Origin: a virus
Length of the DNA stretch: 21,685 nt
Strand: one strand, 5' to 3'
IMG/VR virus record: IMGVR_UViG_3300028666_000113
Coordinates: 1 to 21,685 of that record
Of this stretch, positions 1 to 7,283 are shown one piece after another; position 1 is the first letter of the stretch, and every line of letters begins with the position of its first letter. The notes under the pieces are model-generated. The model was not told where the DNA came from. It made no database searches and saw only the letters and a list, made by a program, of their open reading frames with translations. The translations under genes were made by a program, and so were the position numbers.

Positions 1-72
1 CTCACGCAGAGATTTTTTTTGGCTAGCGGAATCCTGGGCGTTATTGCCGGGTAATTACCTACTAGGAGCGCC
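1..72. other. Leader upstream of the small terminase gene
   Basis: No gene fits here. A run of eight T at 13-20 could be the tail of a terminator whose hairpin lies left of the window, but only 12 bases precede it and no stem can be seen. An AGGAG Shine-Dalgarno at 64-68 serves the ATG at 73. I see no convincing -35/-10 pair. A packaging (cos or pac) site often lies near the small terminase gene, but nothing here identifies one. Confidence 0.4.
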
Positions 73-651
73 ATGGGCCGGCCATCTTTCAAGCCATCAG
101 ACGATCAGCGCGAGCAAGTCGTGCAGTGGGTCAAGGCCAAGGTTTCCATAGAGAAAATGGCATTGCGCATGGAGTTGGCGCCCAAGACTTTCCGCAAGCA
201 TTTTGCAGCAGAACTCGGCCTCATCCCGGCAGAAACGGTAAATACCGTTCTTGCCGCCGCGCGGCCGCGCACGGAAGTGTTCCGGCCGACCGATGAGCAG
301 CGCGAGATGGCGCTTATTCTGGCCGGCGCGCGGCTATCGCGTCACGAGATCGCTAGAAAGATCGGCGTGACTGTCGAGGTTCTGATCGAACATTTCGCCG
401 CTGAACTGGAGAATGGACCCGCGAAGTGCAAGTCCGACATCCTTTCGTCGATGTTCTATGCCGGCAAAGGCGGAAACGTCGCCGCCGGGAAGGTGTACCT
501 CCTTTTCAACGGCCAGGAAGAGCCGAACCCTGATCAGCAACCCGCAAAGGTCGGGCTCCTCGGCAAGAAGGAGCAGGCGTCAATCGCGGCCCGCAATGCC
601 GAGGCCGGCACCGGGTGGGACGATCTGGTTTCATCGAACAAGCCGAACTAG
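73..651 (+). CDS. Small terminase subunit-like protein with duplicated HTH
   Basis: Probable small terminase subunit (192 aa), the DNA-recognition part of the packaging motor, inferred from its helix-turn-helix content and its place 3 bases before the large subunit gene. It holds two HTH units in tandem: residues 6-48 and 70-112 align without gaps at an offset of exactly 64 residues. Both begin F-[KR]-P-[ST]-D-[DE]-Q-R-E and end H-F-A-A-E-L. The second unit continues into a helical tail (about 113-145, with A-G-K-G-G-N-V-A-A-G-K) typical of one-unit relatives I recall, so the N-terminal unit looks like an added copy. The C-terminus is polar and ends with W-D-D-L. Start ATG has AGGAG 4 bases upstream. 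A plain HTH regulator is the alternative. Confidence 0.75.
   Translation: MGRPSFKPSDDQREQVVQWVKAKVSIEKMALRMELAPKTFRKHFAAELGLIPAETVNTVLAAARPRTEVFRPTDEQREMALILAGARLSRHEIARKIGVTVEVLIEHFAAELENGPAKCKSDILSSMFYAGKGGNVAAGKVYLLFNGQEEPNPDQQPAKVGLLGKKEQASIAARNAEAGTGWDDLVSSNKPN
88..411 (+). repeat. Tandem duplication of an HTH unit within the small terminase gene
   Basis: Two copies, 88-216 and 280-408, encode aligned HTH units with a fixed 192-base offset. The protein similarity is clear at both ends of the unit (F-x-P-x-D-x-Q-R-E and H-F-A-A-E-L) and weaker in the middle. The DNA copies have diverged, so the duplication is old and unlikely to be unstable. Confidence 0.7.
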
Positions 652-654
652 CAG

Positions 655-2379
655 ATGCCGCCGCCGCTCGCGGTTCCTGATTGGGAAGACAGAATACGTC
701 GCGGCCTTTCTCTTGTGCCGGCGATCAATGTCAATCCGACGGAGCAGCGCCGCGCCATTAAGATGTTCGAGCGGCTTCGGCTGCCCGACGTGCCGGGCCA
801 GCCGACGCTGGAAGATGGGTGCGGCGACTGGTTCAAGGAGATCGTCGGCGGGGTGTTGGGGTCGATCGATCCCATAACGTTGGCGCGGATCATTCGGGGC
901 CTATTTCTGCTCGCGCCGAAGAAGAGCAGCAAGACGACGTACGGCGCCGGCATGATGATGACGGCGCTTCTGATGAACAGGCGCCCCAATGGCGGCTTTC
1001 TTCTGACTGGACCGACGCACGACATCTCGGAGATCGCGTACGGCGCCGCCTATGGCATGATCGAGGCCGATGACGAATGGCAGCGGCAGGAAAATGGCCA
1101 GGAGGGTTATCTCAAGAAGGTACTGCACTCGCGTGATCATCTGAAGACGATCGAACATCGCAACACTGGCGCAAGCCTCGAGATCAAGACCTTCGACATG
1201 GATGTGGCGACGGGCGTGAAGCCGGTCGGCGTTCTGGTCGATGAGTTGCACATCATCGCCAAGAACAAGAACGCCTCGCGTGTGCTCGGACAGCTGCGCG
1301 GCGGCCGGATTTCAAATCCAGAGGCGTTCTTCGCGATCATCACGACACAATCGGATGAACGGCCGGTTGGCGTCATGGCGACGGAACTGCAAAAGGCACG
1401 CGACATCCGCGATGGGAAGGTTCAGGGCAACACGCTCAGCGTGCTGTATGAATTCCCGCCGGAGATTGTGAAGCCGGTGCCCTCCGGCGTTCAGCCGGCG
1501 TGGTACGAATCCAAACTGTGGCCGATGGTGACGCCGAATCTCGGGCGCTCCGTCACCATCAAGGTCCTCGAAGAAGAATTCGAGGAAGCCAAGCAATCCG
1601 GCGACGCCGAAATCCGGCGCTGGGCAAGCCAGCATCTTAATATCGAGATCGGCGTCGCCCTGCGTTCCGATGGCTGGGCAGGTGCCCTCCTGTGGATGCG
1701 CGGCGCCGAGCCGAATTTGACGCTCGATTCACTTCTTGAGCGGTGCGAAATCGTCACCGTCGGGATCGACGGCGGCGGTCTGGACGATCTTCTCGGACTC
1801 GCCGTGGTCGGACGTGAGAAGGTAACAAAGCGCTGGCTTGGTTGGATGCGGGCGTTCATTTCGCCTGAAGGACTTGAACGCCGCCAGGCCAACCGCTCGG
1901 CCTATGATGGGTTCAAGGATGACGGCGATCTCGTCTATGTCGACGAATTGCCGGATGACGTCACTGCGCTGGTCTCGGTCGTCGCGGAGGTGAAGGCATC
2001 CGGCCTTCTCGCCAAGGTCGGCGTCGATACCGCGGGCCTGGGCGTAATTGTCGATACATTAGCCGAAATCGGCGTGACGGAAGAGAACGAGAATCTCGTT
2101 GGCGTACGCCAGGGCTTTGGCCTCATGGGTGCGATCAAGACGATCGAACGCAAGCTTGCGGACGGATCGTTCAAGCACTCCGGTCAACCCATGATGAGCT
2201 GGTGCGCCGGCAATGCGATCGTTCAGCCGACGCCGACTGGCATGCGCATCGTCCGCGATGCCTCTGGGTTCGGAAAGATCGATCCACTGATGGCGCTGTT
2301 CGACGCCGCCGCACTGATGGCGATGAACCCGGATTCTGCCATCTCGATCTACGAGGAGCGCGGGCTCCTGGTCTTGTGA
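655..2379 (+). CDS. terL: Large terminase subunit (packaging ATPase and nuclease)
   Basis: Large terminase subunit, 574 aa, Terminase_1-like. It powers DNA translocation into the procapsid through the portal and cuts the concatemer. The ATPase half has a Walker A-like P-K-K-S-S-K-T at 88-94 followed by T-Y-G-A-G, and a Walker B with V-L-V-D196-E197. The C-terminal RNase H-like nuclease shows the expected spaced acidic residues: D372 in V-G-I-D-G, D458 in V-G-V-D-T-A, and D543 or D550 near K-I-D-P-L-M-A-L-F-D-A. Length is normal for the family. The start ATG lies 3 bases after the upstream stop with only a weak Shine-Dalgarno, which suggests translational coupling to the small subunit. Confidence 0.95.
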   Translation: MPPPLAVPDWEDRIRRGLSLVPAINVNPTEQRRAIKMFERLRLPDVPGQPTLEDGCGDWFKEIVGGVLGSIDPITLARIIRGLFLLAPKKSSKTTYGAGMMMTALLMNRRPNGGFLLTGPTHDISEIAYGAAYGMIEADDEWQRQENGQEGYLKKVLHSRDHLKTIEHRNTGASLEIKTFDMDVATGVKPVGVLVDELHIIAKNKNASRVLGQLRGGRISNPEAFFAIITTQSDERPVGVMATELQKARDIRDGKVQGNTLSVLYEFPPEIVKPVPSGVQPAWYESKLWPMVTPNLGRSVTIKVLEEEFEEAKQSGDAEIRRWASQHLNIEIGVALRSDGWAGALLWMRGAEPNLTLDSLLERCEIVTVGIDGGGLDDLLGLAVVGREKVTKRWLGWMRAFISPEGLERRQANRSAYDGFKDDGDLVYVDELPDDVTALVSVVAEVKASGLLAKVGVDTAGLGVIVDTLAEIGVTEENENLVGVRQGFGLMGAIKTIERKLADGSFKHSGQPMMSWCAGNAIVQPTPTGMRIVRDASGFGKIDPLMALFDAAALMAMNPDSAISIYEERGLLVL

Positions 2380-2387
2380 GGTCGCGC

Positions 2388-2564
2388 ATGAACTGGAAGG
2401 TTGTCGGCGGCGTGATCGCATCGCTCGCGCGCGACGCGATCGGTCTCGTCGGCATCGGCTTGGTCTCGTATGGGGCGTGGCTCGCTTTCAGGCCTATCGG
2501 CTTCATCGTCCTCGGCGTCTTGCTGCTGACCGGCGTTTGGCTGCTGAGCAAGGGTGCCAATTGA
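2388..2564 (+). CDS. Small two-helix membrane protein
   Basis: A 58-aa protein starting M-N-W-K-V-V-G-G. Two hydrophobic helices, about residues 17-34 and 38-54, are joined by a short W-L-A-F-R-P turn, giving a hairpin in the inner membrane; the C-terminus ends S-K-G-A-N. Function unknown. Small membrane proteins are often found between terminase and portal genes in alphaproteobacterial phages. The same frame stays open upstream inside the terminase gene, but the ATG at 2388, 8 bases after the terminase stop, gives a clean product. The stop overlaps the portal start in a TGATG, so it is probably translated with the portal. It could be a minor virion membrane effector or an exclusion factor; nothing in the sequence decides. 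Confidence 0.7.
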   Translation: MNWKVVGGVIASLARDAIGLVGIGLVSYGAWLAFRPIGFIVLGVLLLTGVWLLSKGAN

Positions 2565-3919
2565 TGCGCGGCTTGTTCGGAAGCATCGCGTCGGCCGCGT
2601 CGCCACCAATGACGCGCGCATCCGCCGGCGTGCCGTCCTATGGCATGATCCCGCCGTTGGGCAGCGTGCAATCGTCGTCGGGGCTGCTGATCAGCCAGGC
2701 TACGTCGATGGGCGTGTCGACGGTCTATGCCTGCGTCAATCGCCTGGCGACCGATCTCGCCCGTTGCACGCCGCGCCTCTACAAGCTCAATTCGGACGGC
2801 ATCAAGGAATATGTCACCGATCACTGGCTGCTCGACCTGCTGCGGAAACCGAATATCCAGCAGACGTGGTTCGAGTTCGCTTGGCAGATGTGGGTCGGCA
2901 TTCTGCTGCGCGGCAATGGATATGCGGCGGTCAAGCGTGACCGAAAATACAATCCGTCACAACTGATCCCGATCAATCCGGATGCCGTGTTCGTTCTGGA
3001 ATCGGCGCAGGGAAACATCTTCTACAACGTCAATCGCATCGGCCTGTGGCAGATCGCGATGCTGGCGGAGTTTCCGACCGCGCTCGCACAGAGCGACATG
3101 CTTCACCTCCGCGGCCTGACGTTCAATTCATTGGTCGGCGTGTCGACCATCGGACTTGCGCGCGACGCCATCGGCTTGGCGATGGGCCTCGAACAGCAGG
3201 CATCGCGCTGGATGGCGAACGGCGCGCGGCCTGCAACGTGGCTCAAATCGCCGAAGCAGTTGAGCGAGACGTCGATCACGCGGCTGAAGATGCAATTCCA
3301 GAATTTTTATGCCGGCGTCCAGAATACCGGCCAGACCGTCGTTCTGGAGGAAGGTCTCGAACCGCACGCGCTGCAATTGGATGGAGTCCAACTCGAATTC
3401 ATCAAGCAGCGCGACGGGCAGATCGAGGAAATCTGCCGGTTCTTTGGCGTGCCGCCGCACAAGGTCGGCCTGGTCGATCGCGGCACCGTACAGAACATCG
3501 CCCAGCAAGATCAGGACTACGTCAACAGCGCCATCATGCAGCGCCTCGTGCTCGCGGAACAGAAGTTCGACGCGACCTTCCTTGAGGGTGAACCGGAACT
3601 GCATATGGAGTTCGATCACGGCCAATTGCTGCGCGCTGACATCCTGACGCGCCGCAATGCCGCCCGCCTGGGCATCATCAGCAGCCTCACGACATCGAAC
3701 GAGGAACGTGCCGGTGAGGGACTTAAACCCCTCCCGGGCGGCGACAAGCTTCTGGCGCCGTCGAATACCGCCGCGCTCGGCAGTGAAGCGACGGGGCTGG
3801 GCGCCGATGGCGGTGGCCGCCCCGCGGAAGGCCAGCAGCCGAATCCCGGCGTCGCGACCGGCGGCAATGGCCCATACGCCGATGGCAGCGGCAGCGAACA
3901 AGCGCCCCCCGAAAACTGA
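2564..3919 (+). CDS. Phage portal protein, HK97 gp3-like
   Basis: Portal protein, 451 aa. It forms the dodecameric channel at the capsid vertex where terminase docks and DNA passes. Recognisable family features: an N-terminal stretch with T-V-Y-A-C-V-N-R-L-A, the W-V-G-I-L-L-R-G-N-G-Y-A segment, R-W-M-A-N-G-A-R-P, and the strongly conserved I-C-R-F-F-G-V-P-P-H-K-V-G followed by Q-N-I-A-Q-Q-D-Q-D-Y-V. The last 50 residues are rich in Gly, Pro and Ala and probably disordered. I chose ATG 2564, overlapping the upstream stop in TGATG, rather than the start at 2477: the extra 29 residues are Arg-rich out-of-frame translation of the membrane-protein gene. Confidence 0.95.
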   Translation: MRGLFGSIASAASPPMTRASAGVPSYGMIPPLGSVQSSSGLLISQATSMGVSTVYACVNRLATDLARCTPRLYKLNSDGIKEYVTDHWLLDLLRKPNIQQTWFEFAWQMWVGILLRGNGYAAVKRDRKYNPSQLIPINPDAVFVLESAQGNIFYNVNRIGLWQIAMLAEFPTALAQSDMLHLRGLTFNSLVGVSTIGLARDAIGLAMGLEQQASRWMANGARPATWLKSPKQLSETSITRLKMQFQNFYAGVQNTGQTVVLEEGLEPHALQLDGVQLEFIKQRDGQIEEICRFFGVPPHKVGLVDRGTVQNIAQQDQDYVNSAIMQRLVLAEQKFDATFLEGEPELHMEFDHGQLLRADILTRRNAARLGIISSLTTSNEERAGEGLKPLPGGDKLLAPSNTAALGSEATGLGADGGGRPAEGQQPNPGVATGGNGPYADGSGSEQAPPEN

Positions 3920-3930
3920 AAGGCAGCGCA

Positions 3931-5079
3931 ATGACGATGCAGCGCAAGGTCGTGCCGGCGCGGATAACCGCGCTTGGCGACGACGAAGTCGAAATCATCA
4001 TGTCGACAGCGGCGTTGGCCCGCGACGGTCACATCTTGGAGCCGATGGGCTGCGTACTGGACAACTATCGGCTGAACCCGATCCAGTTGTGGCAGCACGA
4101 TCCCGATCACCCGGTCGGCAACAATGAGAACATCGCCGTCTCGAACGACGGTATCCGGGCGCTGACCCGCTTTGCGCCGCTCGGCATTTCGGCCAAGGCC
4201 GACGAAATCCGCGGCTTGGTCAAGGCGGGCGTGATCCGTGCGGTGAGCGTTTCGTTCGACCCGATCGAAGGCACGCCGCTGGACCCCAAGAAGCCGAAGG
4301 GCGGCCAACGCTACGTCAAATGGGAATTGCTGGAATGCTCGTTCGTGAGCGTGCCGGCCGATACGACCGCCATCGTGGCGGCCCGCGCCCTCAAGGAGAG
4401 CACGATGAACAAAGACGAACGCGCGGCCGCGATCGCGACGCTGCGCAAAGGCGAGAATGCGGTGATCGCCGGGGCTCCGAAGCCGAAGTTCCGCGGTCTC
4501 TACGAGGTCGCGAGCTTGGCCTACATGGTCGAGCAGCTCGGCTACTGCAAGAACTCGGCGGACTGGGAATCGGCTGTCGAAGGCGACGACAGCGCCGTGC
4601 CGGAAATGCTCGGCAACAGCCTCGTCGCGCTGGGCGAGGCACTGATCGCGATGACCGCCGAAGAGGTCCATGAACTGTTCGAGACGGTCGGCGTCGACGG
4701 TGAGCCCGACGTTGAAGGCGCCGCAGACATAACCGCGCGCAGCCGCGCCTGGCGCGCCGGTCTCAAGCTCGGCGTCTTCTTCCGCGCCTCGAGCAAGACG
4801 CTCGAAGATATGGGCATCGCGTGCCGGTCGGCGCTGGCCACACACGAAGAGGGCATGACCCATCACCGCAGCGCGATGCGCTCGCACAAGCGCGCGATGA
4901 AGGATCTCGGCGAGGCGATGGAGCGCGCCGGCATTCCGACTGTGGAGCCGACCGGCGACGACGCCGACAGCCATAAAGTCCAGAAGTCGAACGGCACCGA
5001 GGAAGACGAAGGCTCACGCGCCGCCGACATCGATCAGCGCCGCCGCGACGCGGACGGCCTGTCGCTCGTCCACCACTGA
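3931..5079 (+). CDS. HK97-family prohead protease with C-terminal extension
   Basis: Serine protease (U35/HK97 gp4 type) that matures the procapsid, fused to a long C-terminal region; 382 aa. Likely catalytic residues: H56 in L-W-Q-H-D-P-D-H, S106 in A-V-S-V-S-F-D-P (aligned to the usual S-[IV]-G-F), and E135 in L-L-E-C-S-F-V-S-V-P-A. The protease domain ends near residue 150. The remaining 224 residues are mostly helical and charged, with a His/Arg/Ala-rich helix at about 300-335 and an acidic tail. This part begins at an in-frame ATG (4405) with its own Shine-Dalgarno and is listed separately as a nested scaffold candidate. The gene lies 11 bases after portal and upstream of capsid, the standard head-gene order. 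Confidence 0.92.
   Translation: MTMQRKVVPARITALGDDEVEIIMSTAALARDGHILEPMGCVLDNYRLNPIQLWQHDPDHPVGNNENIAVSNDGIRALTRFAPLGISAKADEIRGLVKAGVIRAVSVSFDPIEGTPLDPKKPKGGQRYVKWELLECSFVSVPADTTAIVAARALKESTMNKDERAAAIATLRKGENAVIAGAPKPKFRGLYEVASLAYMVEQLGYCKNSADWESAVEGDDSAVPEMLGNSLVALGEALIAMTAEEVHELFETVGVDGEPDVEGAADITARSRAWRAGLKLGVFFRASSKTLEDMGIACRSALATHEEGMTHHRSAMRSHKRAMKDLGEAMERAGIPTVEPTGDDADSHKVQKSNGTEEDEGSRAADIDQRRRDADGLSLVHH
4393..4398 (+). promoter_or_regulatory. Internal Shine-Dalgarno inside the protease gene
   Basis: AAGGAG, six bases before an in-frame ATG at 4405. It is as strong as the site before the decoration gene (6705-6710) and stronger than those of most window genes. Its position exactly at the end of the protease domain suggests it is used to start the nested product. 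Confidence 0.6.
4405..5079 (+). CDS. Putative nested scaffolding protein (internal start in protease gene)
   Basis: An in-frame product of 224 aa made from the C-terminal part of the protease gene, starting M-N-K-D-E-R-A-A-A. The arrangement resembles lambda Nu3 within gene C, where a scaffold is translated from an internal start in the protease gene. Seen: ATG in frame (158 codons after the protease start), AAGGAG six bases upstream, a domain boundary at the same place, and helical, charged composition with a final acidic stretch and H-H end. Inferred: scaffold function. The capsid also has its own N-terminal helical delta-like region, so the nested product could instead be an assembly cofactor or simply a protease targeting domain. 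Confidence 0.5.
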   Translation: MNKDERAAAIATLRKGENAVIAGAPKPKFRGLYEVASLAYMVEQLGYCKNSADWESAVEGDDSAVPEMLGNSLVALGEALIAMTAEEVHELFETVGVDGEPDVEGAADITARSRAWRAGLKLGVFFRASSKTLEDMGIACRSALATHEEGMTHHRSAMRSHKRAMKDLGEAMERAGIPTVEPTGDDADSHKVQKSNGTEEDEGSRAADIDQRRRDADGLSLVHH

Positions 5080-5180
5080 TTTTCAGAAATCCGCCGCCAA
5101 AACCGCGGATGCCCTAACGCCCTTGGGCAAGGCTTTGGTCGCAGCGTCCCGAGCCGTTGCATATTCTCAGGAGAAAGCAC
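5080..5180. other. Gap between protease and capsid genes
   Basis: A 101-base gap, the largest in the head region. It holds a weak 6-bp stem (ATCCGC at 5089-5094 with GCGGAT at 5105-5110, loop 10) and a short GCCC/GGGC element near 5119-5128, neither with a T run. CAGGAG at 5168-5173 serves the capsid start. I see no clear promoter, though extra capsid expression from a promoter or RNA-processing site here would make sense. Confidence 0.4.
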
Positions 5181-6659
5181 ATGGACAAGCTCGCAGAGCT
5201 GGTCAAGAAGCGTGCGGCGGCGCATGAGGCGTTCACCGCGCTTGCCAACAAGGAAACGCTCACGGACGATGAGCGCACGAACTATCCGAAGCTGCGAGCC
5301 GCGGTCACGGATTTCGACGATCAGATCAAGCGCTTCAAGGATGCCCAGACGCTCGAGAGCGAGCGCGCTGTTCCGGTGCGCGAGCAGCTCGACGGCGGCC
5401 CGCGCGTCGTGGTTGAGGGCGATGACCCCTATACCGACGACAAGGTTGCTCAGGCCCGCGGCCTCACAACGTCGAAGGGCTTGCGCGCCATCGCGTCGCT
5501 CAAGATGTTTTCCGCCGCCGGCGGCAATCTGCGTCAGGCCGCAGTGCTCTCATCGGAACATTTCGGCGAACAGCATCCGATCACCCGCGGCTTCGCGGGC
5601 AATCTGCGCGCCGCCGCATCGGATCGCGCGCTGATCGCCGGTGTCGGCGCGTCCGGCGGCTACATCGTTCCGCCCGACTATGTCGCGGAGATCATCGAAC
5701 TGCTGCGCCCGTTGGCCGTCGTTCGCGGCTCGAACCCGCGCGTTCTGCCCATGCCGCGCGGCACGCTGACGCTTCCGGGCCAGGCATCGGCCGCGACCGC
5801 GTCGTATAGCGGTGAAGTCTCCCCCATCGGCGCCTCGCAGGAGACGCTCAACGAGATCATCGCCAGTTACAAGAAGCTGACGGCGCTCGTGCCGGTGTCG
5901 AACGATCTGATGCGCTACTCCGATCCGGCCGTCGACGCCTTCGTGCGTGACGACCTGGTGAAGGTGCTGGCGCTGCGCGAGGATCTCGCATTCCTGCTCG
6001 GAGACGGCACGGCATCGACGCCGCGTGGCTATCTCAGCTTCGCCAACGGCTGGGTGGCGGCGAACGGCGGCACGGTCGGCAAGTGGTCGACCACCGCGAA
6101 TTCGGTCTATGCGGTCAATGCCGCCGATCCGGCAAACACCACTGGCGGCAACTTCATCACGTCGACGGAGTCGTACAATCTGACGACGGTGACGAACGAG
6201 TTGGGCGGCCTCCAGAACCGTCTCGACACGGCCAACGTGGCGGAGTCGCGCCGCATGTGGTTCTTCCATCCGCGCGTGAAGAACTACCTCTACAACGTGC
6301 AGAACTCGCTTGGCGTCTATGTCTTCCGCGAGGAAATGACGGCGGGCAAGCTGCTGGGCTATCCGTTCAAGTGCACGACCCAGATCGGTACGAACTACTG
6401 GGACACGAACGGCGCGAACAAGACCTGCACGTTCATCTTCCTCGCGGAGATGGACGAGTCGATGATCCTCGACTCGATGCAACTCGAGCTCTTCGTGTCG
6501 CGCGAAGGCTCGTATGTCGACTCGAGCGGCAATACGGTGTCGGCGGTCCAGACGGATCAGACGATCATCCGCGCCATCGCCGAGCACGACTTCCAGCTGC
6601 GTCATATGCAGTCGGTCGCCATCGACCAGGGCGTTCTCTGGGCTCCGGCGATCTCGTAA
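5181..6659 (+). CDS. Major capsid protein, HK97 fold
   Basis: Major capsid protein, 492 aa, Phage_capsid (HK97 gp5) family. Residues 1 to about 60 form a charged helical region (L-V-K-K-R-A-A-A-H-E-A-F) like the HK97 delta domain, which is removed by the protease after assembly. The shell domain begins near G-A-S-G-G-Y-I-V-P-P (156-165), followed by the N-arm/E-loop region and the typical Y-K-K-L-T-A-L-V-P-V-S-N-D-L segment and R-E-D-L-A-F-L-L-G-D-G. I chose ATG 5181 with CAGGAG seven bases upstream; the upstream start at 5157 would add eight residues with no Shine-Dalgarno and would bury this site. The exact cleavage point cannot be told by eye but should lie between about 60 and 150. Confidence 0.96.
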   Translation: MDKLAELVKKRAAAHEAFTALANKETLTDDERTNYPKLRAAVTDFDDQIKRFKDAQTLESERAVPVREQLDGGPRVVVEGDDPYTDDKVAQARGLTTSKGLRAIASLKMFSAAGGNLRQAAVLSSEHFGEQHPITRGFAGNLRAAASDRALIAGVGASGGYIVPPDYVAEIIELLRPLAVVRGSNPRVLPMPRGTLTLPGQASAATASYSGEVSPIGASQETLNEIIASYKKLTALVPVSNDLMRYSDPAVDAFVRDDLVKVLALREDLAFLLGDGTASTPRGYLSFANGWVAANGGTVGKWSTTANSVYAVNAADPANTTGGNFITSTESYNLTTVTNELGGLQNRLDTANVAESRRMWFFHPRVKNYLYNVQNSLGVYVFREEMTAGKLLGYPFKCTTQIGTNYWDTNGANKTCTFIFLAEMDESMILDSMQLELFVSREGSYVDSSGNTVSAVQTDQTIIRAIAEHDFQLRHMQSVAIDQGVLWAPAIS

Positions 6660-6669
6660 CCGCCTGAAA

Positions 6670-6689
6670 ATCCCGGCCCGAGCCGGGAT
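6670..6689 (+). terminator. Hairpin after the capsid gene
   Basis: A perfect 8-bp stem, ATCCCGGC (6670-6677) and GCCGGGAT (6682-6689), with a CCGA loop, 11 bases after the capsid stop. No T run follows, so it is better seen as an attenuator or mRNA-stabilising hairpin than a full terminator. It would set capsid expression apart from downstream genes. Confidence 0.65.
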
Positions 6690-6718
6690 CGTTCCAACTT
6701 CCTGAAGGAGCCATCGCA

Positions 6719-7189
6719 ATGGCAGACATTGTCGAAGTCAAGAATATCGCCGCATATCTCAATCCGATCGCGGCGTTTGCATCCACCGCGCTGTCGGCGA
6801 GCCTTTCCAACGGCAGCACGCTCACCGGCATCACCATCAACCGCCTCGCCACCCAGGGCCTCTATCGCTCCGTCGACGTGGTCGCGCTCGTCCGTTCCAG
6901 CGGATCGAGCAAGTACAAGAACAAGGTCAACCTGCGTGTGCAGGACAGCCCGGATGGCAGCACCTGGTCCTCGTTCGGATCGGCGTCGGGCAGCACGCTC
7001 GTGTTCGGTTCGACGTCGGCAACCGGCAAGCAGAAGGTCAAGACCGCCCGCGGCATCGGCCTCGATCTCAACGGCGCCCGCCAGTATGTCCGCGTGAATA
7101 CCGTGCTGGGCTGGTCGGGCACGAACAAGTCCACGCCGGCGAACGTTTCCGGCGTGGCTGTTCTGGGTGGCGCGGACTTCAACAGATAG
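6719..7189 (+). CDS. Probable head decoration / minor virion protein
   Basis: A 156-aa protein, rich in Ser, Thr, Gly and Val, with alternating hydrophobic residues suggesting a beta-sandwich. It resembles a widespread phage family placed directly after the capsid gene, with motifs of the kind V-Q-D-S-P-D-G-S-T-W, then G-A-R-Q-Y-V-R-V and V-A-V-L-G-G-A near the end. That family is usually thought to decorate the capsid; I do not know an assigned function. Start ATG has GAAGGAG eight bases upstream, one of the strongest ribosome sites here, in keeping with a protein needed in many copies. It sits alone between two hairpins (6670-6689 and 7231-7262). Confidence 0.7.
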   Translation: MADIVEVKNIAAYLNPIAAFASTALSASLSNGSTLTGITINRLATQGLYRSVDVVALVRSSGSSKYKNKVNLRVQDSPDGSTWSSFGSASGSTLVFGSTSATGKQKVKTARGIGLDLNGARQYVRVNTVLGWSGTNKSTPANVSGVAVLGGADFNR

Positions 7190-7194
7190 CCGTC

Positions 7195-7212
7195 TTCCGC
7201 CCGGCAGCGGAA
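7195..7212 (+). terminator. Small hairpin after the decoration gene
   Basis: A 6-bp stem, TTCCGC (7195-7200) with GCGGAA (7207-7212), loop CCGGCA, just after the stop at 7187-7189. Weak on its own, but it stands 18 bases before a much stronger hairpin and may protect the 3' end of the mRNA. Confidence 0.4.
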
Positions 7213-7230
7213 TGTGAGTTGCGCGCGACA

Positions 7231-7262
7231 GGAGCCCCGGCGTCTGCCGGCGCCGGGGCTCC
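7231..7262 (+). terminator. Strong GC-rich hairpin after the decoration gene
   Basis: A perfect 12-bp stem, GGAGCCCCGGCG (7231-7242) and CGCCGGGGCTCC (7251-7262), with an 8-base loop, followed by GCTTTCC, a poor T run. It is the most stable hairpin I found and looks like a rho-independent terminator with partial read-through. Only 21 bases separate it from the next start at 7284, too few for a promoter, so downstream genes probably depend on read-through or antitermination. Confidence 0.75.
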
Positions 7263-7283
7263 GCTTTCCGGCAGAGAGATGAC

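Noticed and set aside
13-20. T8 run as a terminator
   Set aside because: Only 12 bases precede it and they form no stem; the hairpin, if any, is outside the window.
413-877. 154-codon ORF overlapping both terminase genes
   Set aside because: Ser/Arg/Pro-rich shadow frame of two well-supported genes, without a ribosome site.
5089-5128. Terminator or regulatory hairpin between protease and capsid
   Set aside because: Stems are only 4-6 bp with a wide loop or no T run; not better than chance in GC-rich DNA.
5157-5180. Capsid start eight codons earlier
   Set aside because: It has no ribosome site of its own and would translate through the CAGGAG that serves ATG 5181.
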